Source of the DNA: Lamellibrachia satsuma
Taxonomy: Eukaryota; Annelida; Polychaeta; Sabellida; Siboglinidae
DNA: 64,000 bases
Direction of reading: 5' to 3'
NCBI GenBank assembly: GCA_033239005.1
Contig: BSQZ01000001.1
Span: 11,692,500 to 11,756,499, forward strand
Shown: piece after piece, positions 24,110-35,184 of the stretch
Layout: every line of letters starts with the position of its first letter
Position numbering within the stretch: position 1 is the first letter of the stretch
Program-made: the position numbers and the translations under genes
Notes under the pieces: generated by a model
What the model was told of the DNA's origin: nothing
Database searches by the model: none
Seen by the model: the letters and a program-made list of their open reading frames with translations, nothing else

Positions 24110-26808
24110 TGCTGCTTTGTGTCCTCTGGTTCTACTGCCTTCTTTAAGTTTGAAGAACATATTCCTATCAACATCCTCATAACCGTTCACTATTTTAAAC
24201 ACTTCTATTTGGTCTCCTCTTAGTCTCTAGTGTTGTCAAACCACATTGTAATAAGCGACTTTCGTAACTAAGGTCTCTTCATTCTGGAATCATCTTAGTT
24301 GCTCTTCGTTGTATTCTTTCTAGCTTATCTATGTCTTTTTTACGATATGGCCTCCATGCTTGAATACAATATTCCAAATGTGGTCTAACTATTGCTTTGT
24401 ACAGGGGTACAATTAGATGTTTCTCCTTATACGTGATAGTTCTCCTAATTAGGCCTAGAATTTGATTTCCTTTCGAAGCAGCAATCCCACATTGCTCTGA
24501 AACTGTCATGTCAGCATCAAATGTTACTCCTAAATCCTTTTGTTGTGTGGTTCTACCTAGTACAGCATCCCCCATTTTATATTCCTCGTCCATATTTCCA
24601 TGTCCTATGTGTATACATTTACACTTCCCAAAATTGAATAACATTTGTAAATTTTTTTGACCATTTAACTAATTTTTCTAGATCATCCTGTAAACTTTGT
24701 TTATCTGTATCATTAGTAACCTTTCTGAATACTTTTGTGTCATCTGCAAATTTGAGTACTTTGCTAGATATGTCATCCTCCAAATCATTTATATATATTA
24801 AAAACAGTATAGGGCCTAACACTGATCCCTGTGGTACCCCACTCAAAACAGATTTCCAGTTTGAAATCTTACCATCTACTATTACTCTCTGTCTTCTGTG
24901 TGTAAGCCACTTTTCTATCCAGTTGATTACATCATTGCCTATACCATGGGCTTTTAGTTTAAGTAACAATCTTTGATGTGGCACTTTATCGAAAGCTTTC
25001 TGAAAATCTAAGTAGACAACATCCACTGGTGACCCGTGATCTACCCACTTTGTAATTTCTTCTAAAAAACATAAGAGATTGGTTAGACATGACCTTGCTT
25101 TTAGGAATCCATGTTGAGATGTATTTATTAATTTATGTTTTATGAGGAATTCCACCATGTGGTCTCTAATTAATGTTTCAAGTAATTTACATACAACTGA
25201 TGTTAAACTCACTGGTCTGTAATTTTCTGGCTTCTTCCTCGATCCCTTCTTAAACAGCGGCGTAATGTTTGCTTCTTTCCATTCTGAAGGAACTATTCCT
25301 TCTTCTAGTGACAAGTTAAATAAGTTTGCAAGTGGTGCACTATTTTGATCAACAATTTCCTTTAGCAGTTTTGGTGGTATCCCATCAACTCCAGGTGATT
25401 TATTATCTTTCATCTTCTTAATTTTCTTTGCTATCATTTCAGGAGTTACAAATAACTGCCCTAAATATTCTGATGTATTGCCCTCAAATTTAGTCAATGG
25501 AACTGGAAGTGAGCTGATATCTTCTGTGGTAAAAACTGAGCTGAAATACTCATTCAGGACCTCTGCCATTTGGAACCCATCTGAAATTATGTTTTCACTG
25601 TTGCTTTCCAGTGGTCCGACCTTATCTCGAACTTTCTGTTTACTCCTTACATAAGCATAGAAACTCTTGCTGTCATTTTTTATATTACCTGCCAATTTTT
25701 GTTCAAAGGTTCTTTTAGATTTTCTAATTTCAGTAGTAGCTAGGTTAAGTGCCTCTTTGTAGTTGGTGTAGTCTTCTACATTTCCAGTGTGTTTATAGAC
25801 CTTCCACAGCATCTGTTTGTGAGCAATTTTTCTAATAGCTTCTTTTGACAGGTGTTTTTTCCTGGATCTTTTCCCTTGTTTTCTTAATGGAATAAATTTC
25901 TCAATAATGCCCTCAATCTCATATTTTAAACAAGTCCAGCATTCTGTTGCTGTCTTGTTCTTCAGCAAATTATTCCAATCTATATTTGCTAGATATGTTC
26001 TCATCACTTTATATCTGCCTTTGTTGAAGTTCCTCCTCCATTGTTTTTTTATATGTATTCCCTGTTTTTACTTTTATATTAAAATGGATTTGGTTATGGT
26101 CACTTGAACCCAAAGGTTCGTGTACTTTAACATTGTCAACTAATTCATTTTGAGAAGACAAAATTAAATCTAACACATTCCCACCTCTGGTTGGTTCCAA
26201 GACATGTTGAGTAAGGAAACAATCCTGTGTTAGAAGTAGAAACTGATGGTCGTCACCTCCAGCACTCTCTAATGATTCCCATTGTATATGGCCATGGTTA
26301 AAATCACCCATTATAACACATTCTCCCTTGCTCACCTCCCTTATCGCCTTTTGTAATTTTACATTTTCCTCATGTCCTATGTTAGGACTACGATAAACTA
26401 CTCCTATTGTTAATGTTGAGTTCCTGGTAACTATGTTACACCAAATTGCTTCCACACTATCTGCTTCACTTTTCAGTGTAATTTCATATGCTTGGATAGA
26501 TTCTTTAATATACAAAATTACTCCACCTCCCCTTCTTTCTCGTCTATCCTTCCTAAACATTACATAGCCTGTCAGTGCTAACTCAGCATCTACTATATCT
26601 TCATTTGCCCATGATTCTGTGATGCCTATTACATGAGGATCAATATCTGCTACCATAATGTCTAACTCACTTTTTTTATTTACTATGCTCCTGGCATTTA
26701 AGCATACACATTTAAGTTCATTGTCTGAAATTATTGGTGAACATTTCTTTGGATGCGTATTTGTAGTAGTACTCCTTTGAGTTTTCTCTGTCAGTTCCCC
26801 CTGCGCAT
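24110..26808 (-). pseudogene. CR1 ORF2: APE endonuclease and reverse transcriptase, frameshifted
   Basis: The endonuclease part (from ~26808, Met at 26656) shows LNARSIVNK, ITESW, GGGVILYIK, VVYRSP, GDFNH and SSDHNQI, the APE-type motifs including the catalytic GDFN and SDH. The RT part (26007-24619) has GPLES, NKSPGVDGIPPKLLK, YRPVSLTSV, DFQKAFDKVPH, GVPQGSVLGPILFLIYINDL and the active site FADD. Two one-base shifts are visible: an extra A in the run at 26044-26050 between endonuclease and RT, and another near 24650 just after FADD. A stop and small deletions follow at 24279 and below. Confidence 0.9.
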
Positions 26809-27875
26809 CTAGTTTAAATAATCTATGGTACCTGTGCCCTCGTCGACAACTCTGACAAACTCACACGCAAGAACTGCAGCATCCTTCCCTGTCAGATGAA
26901 GTCCATCTCTCATGAAAAAGTCACCTCTTCCCACAAAGTATAACCACCACATGTCTACGAAGCCTACTCCCTCCTCCATACATACCTTCTGTACCTGTGT
27001 GTTGATCGCCATCCTTCTACAGTTCCTATATTCCTCACCCCTGCCTCCCATTATTGGTAATATCCCAGACAATACGATCTGCCCAACTCGTGCCTCTTGA
27101 TCAACCTCCTGTACTTACCAATGATGGCTGACGTTCCCTCCTTATCTGCATTGTTCGTTCCCACATGCACGAGAACAGCACCTCCCGTGCCACCACCCAT
27201 GACCTGTCCTGCCTTCTCTGCTATATCCTCTACTTTTGCCCCTGGTAGGCATACTGTTATGTCATCTCCTCTATTTACAATTTTATCCACTTTCCTAATG
27301 ATGGAATCCCCCATAAATACCCGGGCTTTCCTCGCTTTCCCCTGTGATACTACATCGGCAAAGCTCCTTTCCTGTTGCACACTACTAGTATGCCCCCTTT
27401 CTCTCCTATCATCAACCTTTACCGTCTTACCACCTGGCAATCCCTCTCCACTCACCCGCTTACCTCTCTTTTGTTGCATTCTTTGCCTTCTGTCATCTTT
27501 CTTCTTCTTACCAGCTTTCTCCCTCACATTGCCACTGCTCTCCTTGTTCTCCTCGGTCTCACCACCTCTGCTCTCCTCGGTCTCACCACCTCTGCTCTCC
27601 TCGGTCTCACCACCTCTGCTCTCATCATTCTCACCACCTCTGTTCACTTCTGTCTCACCCTGCCCTGTCATCATCAAAATCATACGCCTTAACTCAATCA
27701 CCTGCTCCTGCAGATATTTCACTGTAGTACACCCCCTACACACGAAATGGAAATCATCCGCCTGCACCTCCGCCCACGAATTTACACACCCGGACTTTGC
27801 AAAGTCTATCCAGCTGTCGCAGCTAGAACATATCAAATTACGTTTTGCCTTTACTTGGCGTTTGCACGGCGCCAT
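26809..27875 (-). pseudogene. CR1 ORF1: Cys-rich finger plus SGNH esterase-like protein, frameshifted
   Basis: Starts at 27875 with MAPCKRQ. A zinc-finger-like Cys pattern (CSSC, then C, then CRGC) occupies residues ~17-50. A Glu/Gly-rich repeat (ESRGGETE units) follows, then a basic stretch. The C-terminal half has SGNH-hydrolase landmarks: GDSII (block I), HVGTNN (block III) and, after a shift near 27075-27110, DGLHLTGKDAA (catalytic Asp/His block). CR1 ORF1 proteins with an esterase domain are known. One frameshift separates the two halves. The TAG at 26809-26811 ends it, just where ORF2 begins. Confidence 0.85.
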
Positions 27876-27900
27876 GTTAGAAATTAAATTTGTATTTGTT

Positions 27901-28497
27901 TATAATCCGTTTATAATCAATTTATACAAGGTAGTCTTCACAAAGACTGTTTTTGTGTTGTAATACACACTTTATAGTATGTTACTTATGTCTTAATTAA
28001 ATTTACAGCTACTGCCTTGCAACTTACTTTCTATGTAACAGCTGACTAACACAACGTAATATCGCTCGCGCTAACGAAATTTCAGTGACCTTATTTAAAT
28101 AACACTGGATTACTACCTACGGCTAACTTTTAACAATAAATGTTGCTAAAACAAAATATTCAGGTTTTCAATATTTAATATGTACTAAATTATTTACAAT
28201 AATATTATGTCTCGTATTATGTACCCAATCAACTGAAAACAACAACCCTTAATTATCGCTCGCGCTACCGAGTCCTCGGAGACCTACTATATAAACTACC
28301 CTAAATTACTTCTATAGCTAAATTTTAACAGCAACTATTGAGTAAACAAGGACTCTTCTAAGTTTATGTTTAATATACACGCAATAATAATACTTATCCG
28401 ATCAATACTCCACGCTTTAGACAAATATAAAATCCACCAAATTCAATCCCGTGTTCTCCTCAAGATTTCCCAAGATGATCTCAATGGTCAGATACAT
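27901..28497. other. 5' flank of CR1; no features
   Basis: AT-rich. It may include CR1 5' UTR, but I cannot place the boundary. Two 'tatcgctcgcgcta' motifs (28062 and 28254) are ~190 bp apart, which hints at an old duplication. Confidence 0.35.
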
Positions 28498-29095
28498 CTT
28501 AAAGCGAAACAAATATGATGGTTTTGGGGCTATGCGCCTAAAAGAATTAACAAAAACAAACCAATTGCAATTACTATCAAGAATATAACACCAGTGGTTT
28601 ATTCAGGATTTGTTCTGAAACTGGGCGATTCTCGTTAAATCTTCGTTTTCCTGGCGGCTGACATTTTGACCAGAGCGACCAATAAGCGTCTGGCAGTTCT
28701 AAGACATCGGCGAAGTTAGACTTACGCTATAACGCGTTTAGTGTTTTCGACCAAAATCGAAGGCCCGGCGGGTGTACTCCGAAGCAGCGCAAACTCTCAA
28801 TCAAGCGAGTCGTTAAGTCAGAACGGGATAAGTTTAGTAAACAAAGGCCAGCATATGTTAAATAAGTTGAATTTAGACGAAAATGGCATGGCCATAGCCT
28901 ATTGGTAAGAATAGGACTAGGTGCTTACAAACATATTTTCATTTGGTGAGCGAATATTGCCAGACTACAAGCACTCGTGACCTAGGGTTATCTAACAATA
29001 TGGCGCGGCCCACTAAATTAAGATGTGTGTTCCATAACGTTTTCCGTTTCAGTAACTTAAAGATGCATAGGCCTAAAACCATGACTTTTGTCTTT
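28498..29095. mobile_element. MITE-like repeat family A, copy 2 (best preserved)
   Basis: The left end 'atgatggttttggggctatg' and the right end 'cataggcctaaaaccatgac' are inverted copies of each other, giving a terminal inverted repeat of at least 25 bp. The interior matches the 3.3-kb and 42.5-kb copies. No transposase. About 600 bp. Confidence 0.8.
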
Positions 29096-29475
29096 TGCAC
29101 CCGTTATTCACCTCAAATCATTGTGCACCCGCTTGTCATATTTGTTGATATTGCGGGTCCACTTTTTGGCGGAAGGAGGTCTTTCCTTCCACTTCAAATC
29201 ATTGCACACCAACTTGAGCGCCCAGTGATCATTTGACCTATTAAATACGTATTACTGATTTCATCACAATGATGCCCTTTGGCGCACTCTTTCAAACCCA
29301 CTCCTTCCTTTCTTGACCGTTCTAGGCATATGATACTTCTATGGTCTCGTGCGAGTTCACATTTTCTCGCGCATGCGTGCACCATGGACGCGAACGGCGA
29401 ATACAAATGGCGATGCGTAAAAAACAACACATTTGAGTCCGCAACAAACCAACGAAAGTTGAGTGATTTAACAAG

Positions 29476-29805
29476 TATTTAACAAGATTGCCATGCAAAG
29501 CTAGAATCTCCAGGTGGCAAGTGGACAAGGAAGGTTCAGGTGGCAAATGGACAAGGAAGCTCCAGGTGGCAAGTGGACAAGGAAGCTCCAGGTGGCAAGT
29601 GGACAAGGAAGCTCCAGGTGGCAAGTGGACAAGGAAGCTCCAGGTGGCAAGTGGACAAGGAAGGTCCAGGTGGCAAGTGGACAAGGAAGCTCCAGGTGGC
29701 AAGTGGACAAGGAAGCTCCAGGTGGCAAGTGGACAAGGAAGCTCCAGGTGGCAAGTGGACAAGGAAGATCCAGGTGACAAGTGGACAAGGAAGCTATTGG
29801 ACTAT
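29476..29805. repeat. Minisatellite, 26-bp unit, about 11 copies, seeded by a CR1 3' end
   Basis: The array starts with a CR1 tail in reverse (atttaacaagattgccatgc) and then repeats 'ggtggcaagtggacaaggaa'-type 26-bp units. The same words occur once in the 3' UTR of the other CR1 copies. A very short CR1 insertion appears to have been expanded. Long ORFs on both strands here are repeat artefacts. Confidence 0.9.
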
Positions 29806-30797
29806 TAGACTGGTGCCGAAATCCAAACGTGTCTCTTAAGAAAGGTCCCGTAGGCATTGTTTTACTAAAGCATGCCAACCAACTTTTTTTGGGTGATTAG
29901 GGTGTGCAGAATCCCAAAAGTGATGTTTGAAAACTTTAGGAGGGGTTCTTCACCCCCTAGATAAAAAAAATCGCAATATTTGCCCACAAAATAGACAAAC
30001 AATAATTTATTTTTAAAAATCAGATAAATTTAATATAGGCAATTCATGAAACAAGCCATTTGTATGATGGCAATAGTATACAATAGTATACATAGTATAC
30101 AATAGTATACATTGCCGACAACCATCGCTACTTTCTTCTGTAACAAATAAATAGAGTCAACATTTGTGTTGTTAGTATTTCCCTACACTTCACAACAATA
30201 CGACACACAATAGTGAATAGTACAGCGTTAGGCGAACATGTTTGTCTAGTACATATTTTGCTTTGTGCATAATTGCAATACTGCTCGACAGCTCAGATAT
30301 TGTCATCCAATAAAGTTCAACCGGGTCATTTCCTGAGCGAAAATATTGGTGTCATCATCAAAAAAGTGTTACATCACTGTAACAGTGATGACGTGTTACA
30401 TACATCATTTTTATATAACCTTTAAAGGGGAACTGAAGCAATTTTGTGTTATGCCGTATATTTAAATATATATTATCTAACTATGCATTAATGGTGACAG
30501 ATACCTGCTAATTTATGAGATAAACTGAAAAACTGATTTTGTTCGAGACAAAAATCGACTAAACGCATCACTGCGTATCGCCATCTTGTTGTCGAAACGA
30601 GTGGTTTGAGTCGCGTATATCTAATCAATGTAAATTTTCGATTTTTTGCGATTTATTTCGTAAATAGGCATTCTGGAGCGAAAAAAAGATATGGGTCTCT
30701 GTTATATATACAAGTGTTTACACACGTCAACAAAATAGCGTTTTTGTTCGTTCCAAATAAAAAAGTTAAAGAAATTACAACAAAACACGCAAAAAAT

Positions 30798-30862
30798 CGT
30801 GGAAAACGCCACACTTCTCGAACACACGTCTCGTGTGTTCGAGAAGTGTGGCGTTTTCCACG
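30798..30862. repeat. Perfect 31-bp inverted repeat with 3-nt loop
   Basis: Arms 30798-30828 and 30832-30862 (starting cgtggaaaacgccacacttc) are exact reverse complements around 'tct'. It could extrude as a cruciform or be the core of a foldback element. The surrounding 29810-31160 sequence has a few tandem 'caatagtatacaa' words (30078-30118) and no recognisable gene. Confidence 0.95.
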
Positions 30863-31166
30863 AGCCAACCACCAACGAGAATAATGCGATAACGGAATAC
30901 CGGAACTATTTTTTACTTGTTGACAAGATGGATGCATCGCTTGTGACAGTTTTACCAGATCTGCTACTAGCGATTACTCGGATTAGTGGTTTACTGAACT
31001 TCCGTAATAGTTGTCTATCTTTGGAGAAATGGAAACCGCAGACGAAGAGTCTAGTTCGACAGGCCACACGGAAACAACGGTTGACAGTCGTAAAGTGTCA
31101 CCGAGTGTGCGAGTCACGCTCCAGACTCCAGTCCACGGGCAACTGAATCAGCTTGAGCCCCTGTAA

Positions 31167-31169
<3 letters not shown>

Positions 31170-31247
<78 letters not shown>
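31170..31247. repeat. (AT)n microsatellite
   Basis: About 78 bp of pure AT. A second, ~86-bp array lies at 31656-31741. The sequence between them has no recognised gene. Confidence 0.95.
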
Positions 31248-31251
<4 letters not shown>

Positions 31252-31650
31252 GTATGCAACTAGGAATGACCCCACTCACCTTTCAACATCCGTATCTCGG
31301 CGTTGCGATGCGTAATCCGAATACTGTGACCTTACACAAACGTCCCAATGAATAAACTTTCACTATACCTACTTGTCATTAAAAACATATATGGATTTCT
31401 TATGAAAAGCGGTACGTTAACGACTGTACGCACAAAATCCTTACCCGCGTGCATACAGTAACATAACAATGTTACCGGAAGTGAGGTGCATGTTGGGTAG
31501 TGATGTGTCCTTTGTTAGGCAAATAATCTACACAACAAAAGGAGCCAATTATTAGTCTGACACATTCTACAGCAGGTGACAGTGAGGTGTGCAAAATCCT
31601 TTGTTAGGCAAACGTCACGTGTTTGACCTTTGCAAGAGGATTGTCGACGC

Positions 31651-31655
<5 letters not shown>

Positions 31656-31741
<86 letters not shown>
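31656..31741. repeat. (TA)n microsatellite
   Basis: About 86 bp of uninterrupted TA dinucleotides. Downstream sequence to 32360 is unremarkable. Confidence 0.95.
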
Positions 31742-31745
<4 letters not shown>

Positions 31746-32359
31746 ATGTATTTATAAACTCTTTCAAATCAATCTAGGTACTTGTCTTAACAGAGGGTAC
31801 ATGATTTTTGTTTATATAAAGACATTAGACAATGTCCACAAGGCTTCACCTCCTGTAGTTGCATAATATGTCTTGGAAAGGAAAGCATGCTGTGTGTCTG
31901 TGGCTGTAGCAGTGCTAATTATTGTTTGCTGAGAGGGTGGGTTAGCACCTGTCCATGGCCCTGTGTACTCTAAGGGTCTCTAACCAGACTGCAAACTGGT
32001 ACAGTATTAAACAATGGTAGCCCAGACTGTCTCACTTGAGTCAACATACTGAATTGAGAACAACTAGCACAAGCTCTAAGTGGACTTTAACTCAGGGCTT
32101 CTGACTTGAAAAGATACTTCATCTGGAAGACAACTTTGTGTAGCTTCACTGCATTCAAAAAGGGAATAGCTCAGACATACACAATGTCATAAAATATTTG
32201 ATTGTCAGGCTATCTGGTGTCAATACAGCTACACAAGTGTGCACACTTTGTGCTTTTGTATTAAAAGACATACAAAACTCTGCTGATCTCAATGCTTGTA
32301 AACAATTATTAGTGCTAAATTCATATAAATTAGCAATTAAAAAAATCAGAAGTAAAAAA

Positions 32360-32650
32360 ATCATAAATCAATGATTTTTTTGGAGTGATTTAAATCATGA
32401 TTTAAATCAATGATTTAAATAAAATGATTTAAATCAAACAACCCTGAACCTGTATGAGACTTAAATTATATTTTATTGACAGTTTGTTCAGGTTGTTTGT
32501 GATATGAAACGTACTGTAATTGATTGTAATTGATTGTAATTGAACTAAATTTTCAATTATACAAAATATAACAATTACAATTACAGCACAAATTTGAAAC
32601 CATAATCAATTACAATTACACAATTTTGCTGTATACAATTACAATTACGT
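32360..32650. repeat. Word-repeat cluster: tgatttaaatca and caattacaatta motifs
   Basis: 32364-32432 holds several copies of self-complementary 'tgatttaaatca'. 32515-32650 holds 'attgtaattga' and 'caattacaatta' in both orientations. Low-complexity, palindromic words; no gene. Confidence 0.8.
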
Positions 32651-32788
32651 AATTGGACCGAGCCCTGAATGTAGTCATTTAAATAACAATAATTAACTAC
32701 TGACAGTATGTAATGTTCACAGTTTTGCAACTATTATGGTAATTATGGAATTAGTGTTATCAACTAACCCTAACAAATTATATTTCAG

Positions 32789-34146
32789 GCTCAGGAAAGG
32801 CAAGACAAGTAATCCCATCCTGCGATGTGGGAAGGATCTGTGATGTCTACTCTGAACCGAATTGAATTGATGGAAAGTTTAGCTATGGAGATTGACCTGA
32901 CACAGGTGAGTGTACTGATAGTCTGATATAGACAAATTGTGAGGCACCCACAGTATGCAGCAGGTCGAAAAACAACCTGGAAAACTACAAAGATTCCCAC
33001 TAAAATATTAATAACTGAATGATGTGAATGCCTTCTTATCCATATCCCACTTCTGTCAACAAAAATGTTACCTGCAGCATCTTGCATGTCACTACACACA
33101 ATTTCATTTATATTGAGACCAACATAAAATATATCAACAGTTTATTCACATAGAAAAACAATTACCAAAGAAATAAGGCTAACTAGAACGACTGAAACCA
33201 AGACTAAACATTGACTAAAAACAGTGACTTCTACCACTGGGAAATACAACCTGGAACATGGATATCACAGTTACACACATCATTATTATGCCACAACATA
33301 TCAAATATACTGGTAGTTTAGCTTAGGAAATAATTAATCTTTATAAAGCCAAGGCATTTTAACTGTTTCACCATCATCATCTGTACCAATGGCAATAGAC
33401 TACTTGTTTTGATTGGACAGTAAATGTACACCAATCATGTGTAACAATATTACTTGTTCTGACTGACAGTAAACGTACACCAATCATGCATACCAATACA
33501 CTACTTGTTCCTACCAACAGTAAATGTACACCAATGATCTCATTCTGGAATCTGCACCATTTCACTACTTCTTCTGACAGTAAATGTACACCAATCATGT
33601 GTATCTAATATACTACTTGTTCTGACTGAATCTACTACTTGTTCCTACCGACAGCAAATGTAAACCAAGCGTCTCATTCTCTACCAAATACACTACTTGT
33701 ACTGACAGTAAATGTACACCAATCATATGTATCAATACACTACTTGTTCTGACTGATAGTACTTGCACACCAACCATCTGTTCCAATACAATACTGGCAC
33801 TAAATATACACCAATATACTAATTATTCTGACTGATAGTACATGTACACCTAACATATTCAATTCACCTTTCACTCATCCAGGGGTAGAAATCAGCACAC
33901 TTTCCTCTGACAGACACCCCAGTATCCGAAAGACCTTGGCTGATAGATCAGACATGAGTACAACCTGTGTCACAGTTTATGGCTGTTTGGTGTGTGGCAG
34001 GTGCAGAAAAGTGATATAAGTTTTTCTCACGAATGACAAACTTCTTCTCTTTCTCATAGGTGTCGGAGCTGCTTGAGTCACCCTCGGTTATGTCGCTGTT
34101 ATCACATAGTGTGCATCATCTGCACCAATGTCTTTATTCTCACTGA
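32789..34146 (+). CDS. Candidate two-exon coding fragment, unknown
   Basis: A good acceptor (tatatttcag, ending 32788) and donor (cacag|gtgagt, 32905/32906) bound an exon whose frame reads MWEGSVMSTLNRIELMESLA and ends DLTQ. An acceptor (tttctcatag, ending 34059) opens a second exon in the same phase, reading VSELLESPSVMSLLS to a stop at 34146. The frame meets a TAA early in the first exon, so the acceptor or the start is uncertain. I recognise no family. It could be an exon remnant or chance. Confidence 0.25.
33390..33855. repeat. Degenerate tandem repeat, ~50-bp unit, about 9 copies
   Basis: Irregular repeats of 'tactacttgttctgactgac' followed by 'agtaaatgtacaccaatcat', with unit lengths varying by indels. 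It lies inside the possible intron between 32905 and 34060. Confidence 0.8.
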
Positions 34147-34431
34147 ATCTGATGGAAGCTTCACATAGGAGTAGTCATGATCAATGGTCATTGGTGCAAT
34201 AATGTCATCCGTGACTACAGCAGCATTCGCGAAGTGTCGCACTTGAAATATCATTACCGGATCGATTTGCATTTCAGCATCAGTTGTATGTGGTGCCACA
34301 GCAGTAGTAGCAGTGATGGCACTAAAGGTGACATCCGTAATGTAAAGATTGACGGCATCACCCGTAGCGCTGGATGCTTCAAAACTAGTACCTGTACTTA
34401 TACGAACCAATGGTGAATCCTTCATCTGAAA
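34102..34431 (-). CDS. Candidate exon, unknown, faintly THAP-linker-like
   Basis: After a minus-strand acceptor (tcttttcag) an ORF of 107 codons reads MKDSPLVRISTGTSFEASSA and ends near DHDYSYVKLPSDSVRIK. The DHDY segment faintly recalls the linker after a THAP zinc finger, but no THAP cysteines are visible. It overlaps the plus-strand candidate exon at 34060-34146, so at most one of the two is real. Confidence 0.2.
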   Translation of the reverse strand, partial: FQMKDSPLVRISTGTSFEASSATGDAVNLYITDVTFSAITATTAVAPHTTDAEMQIDPVMIFQVRHFANAAVVTDDIIAPMTIDHDYSYVKLPSDSVRIKTLVQMMHTM

Positions 34432-34975
34432 AGATTACACATACAGTGACTTGAAAATTTTACAAAATTCATCTTTTGCATAATAAAAATGAATCACAAT
34501 GTGAGAAACTTTCTCTTGTATATATTATTTTTAGAATATAAGAGTGCCAGTGTCATATAGAATGTATAAAGTAATCAACCACAGGGAAAAGCATTTTCCC
34601 TATGGAACCATGTTAATTCAACCAATGGGTCTTTCACTGATCTCTTAATGTTTTTAATGAATCTGTTTGGTCAGTTTGACGATTGCCACTGGTAACATAA
34701 CCAAACGCATGTAACCAAAATTGTAGCATCCTAGCTCCAAAGTGCATTATATTATCTAATCAACATTGCACTGTTTTCAATGGGCCAGGGAGGTCCAAAT
34801 TCCATAACAAAATATGGACCCATAGGTTCACTTTCTATGGGGTTCCTTATTTTATATCTGACATTCGATTTAGATAACATAATGCAAGAATATTGTTATT
34901 GGACCAAATGCAGATCTATATTTGTGACATCTTTATCTTATAAATGCTGCACGCACACACACATACCTGCCCACA

Positions 34976-34977
34976 CG

Positions 34978-35006
<29 letters not shown>
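34976..35006. repeat. Short (TA)n microsatellite
   Basis: About 30 bp of TA dinucleotide followed by 'tgtatatatgtaaatatata'. No gene around it (34432-35180). Confidence 0.9.
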
Positions 35007-35014
<8 letters not shown>

Positions 35015-35184
35015 GTAAATATATAATTATTAGGTATTATACTGAAAGCATCTGCTAGATAGTATGGTGCATGGACAAAAGCCCCTCCCGACAAAAGCCC
35101 CACAGACATAAGCTTGTTTCAATTCAATTATACTGTTCATGACTGTAGCTGTAGTACACAGAGACAAGATATTGTCATGAATAT

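Larger units (their letters stand above)
23375..27900 (-). mobile_element. CR1-clade non-LTR retrotransposon, near full length, interrupted by a nested CR1
   Basis: It runs from about 27900 (5') to 23375 (3' tail of the aatcttgttaaatcttgtta type). ORF1 is at 27875-26809 and ORF2 (endonuclease plus reverse transcriptase) from about 26810 to 24110, resuming at 23633-23375. The last part of ORF2 and the 3' UTR are separated from the rest by a 470-bp CR1 insert (23636-24104). Without the insert the element is ~4.05 kb, close to the usual CR1 length. Frameshifts in ORF1 and ORF2 show it is inactive. Confidence 0.9.

Noticed and set aside
23375..24290. Three tandem CR1 insertions
   Set aside because: The outer two pieces fit together as one element interrupted by the middle one, so nesting explains it better.
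27097..27963. 288-codon plus-strand ORF
   Set aside because: Antisense shadow of CR1 ORF1, whose minus-strand motifs (GDSII, GTNN) are recognisable.
29322..29878. Overlapping 72-152-codon ORFs on both strands
   Set aside because: 26-bp minisatellite; frames stay open only through the array.
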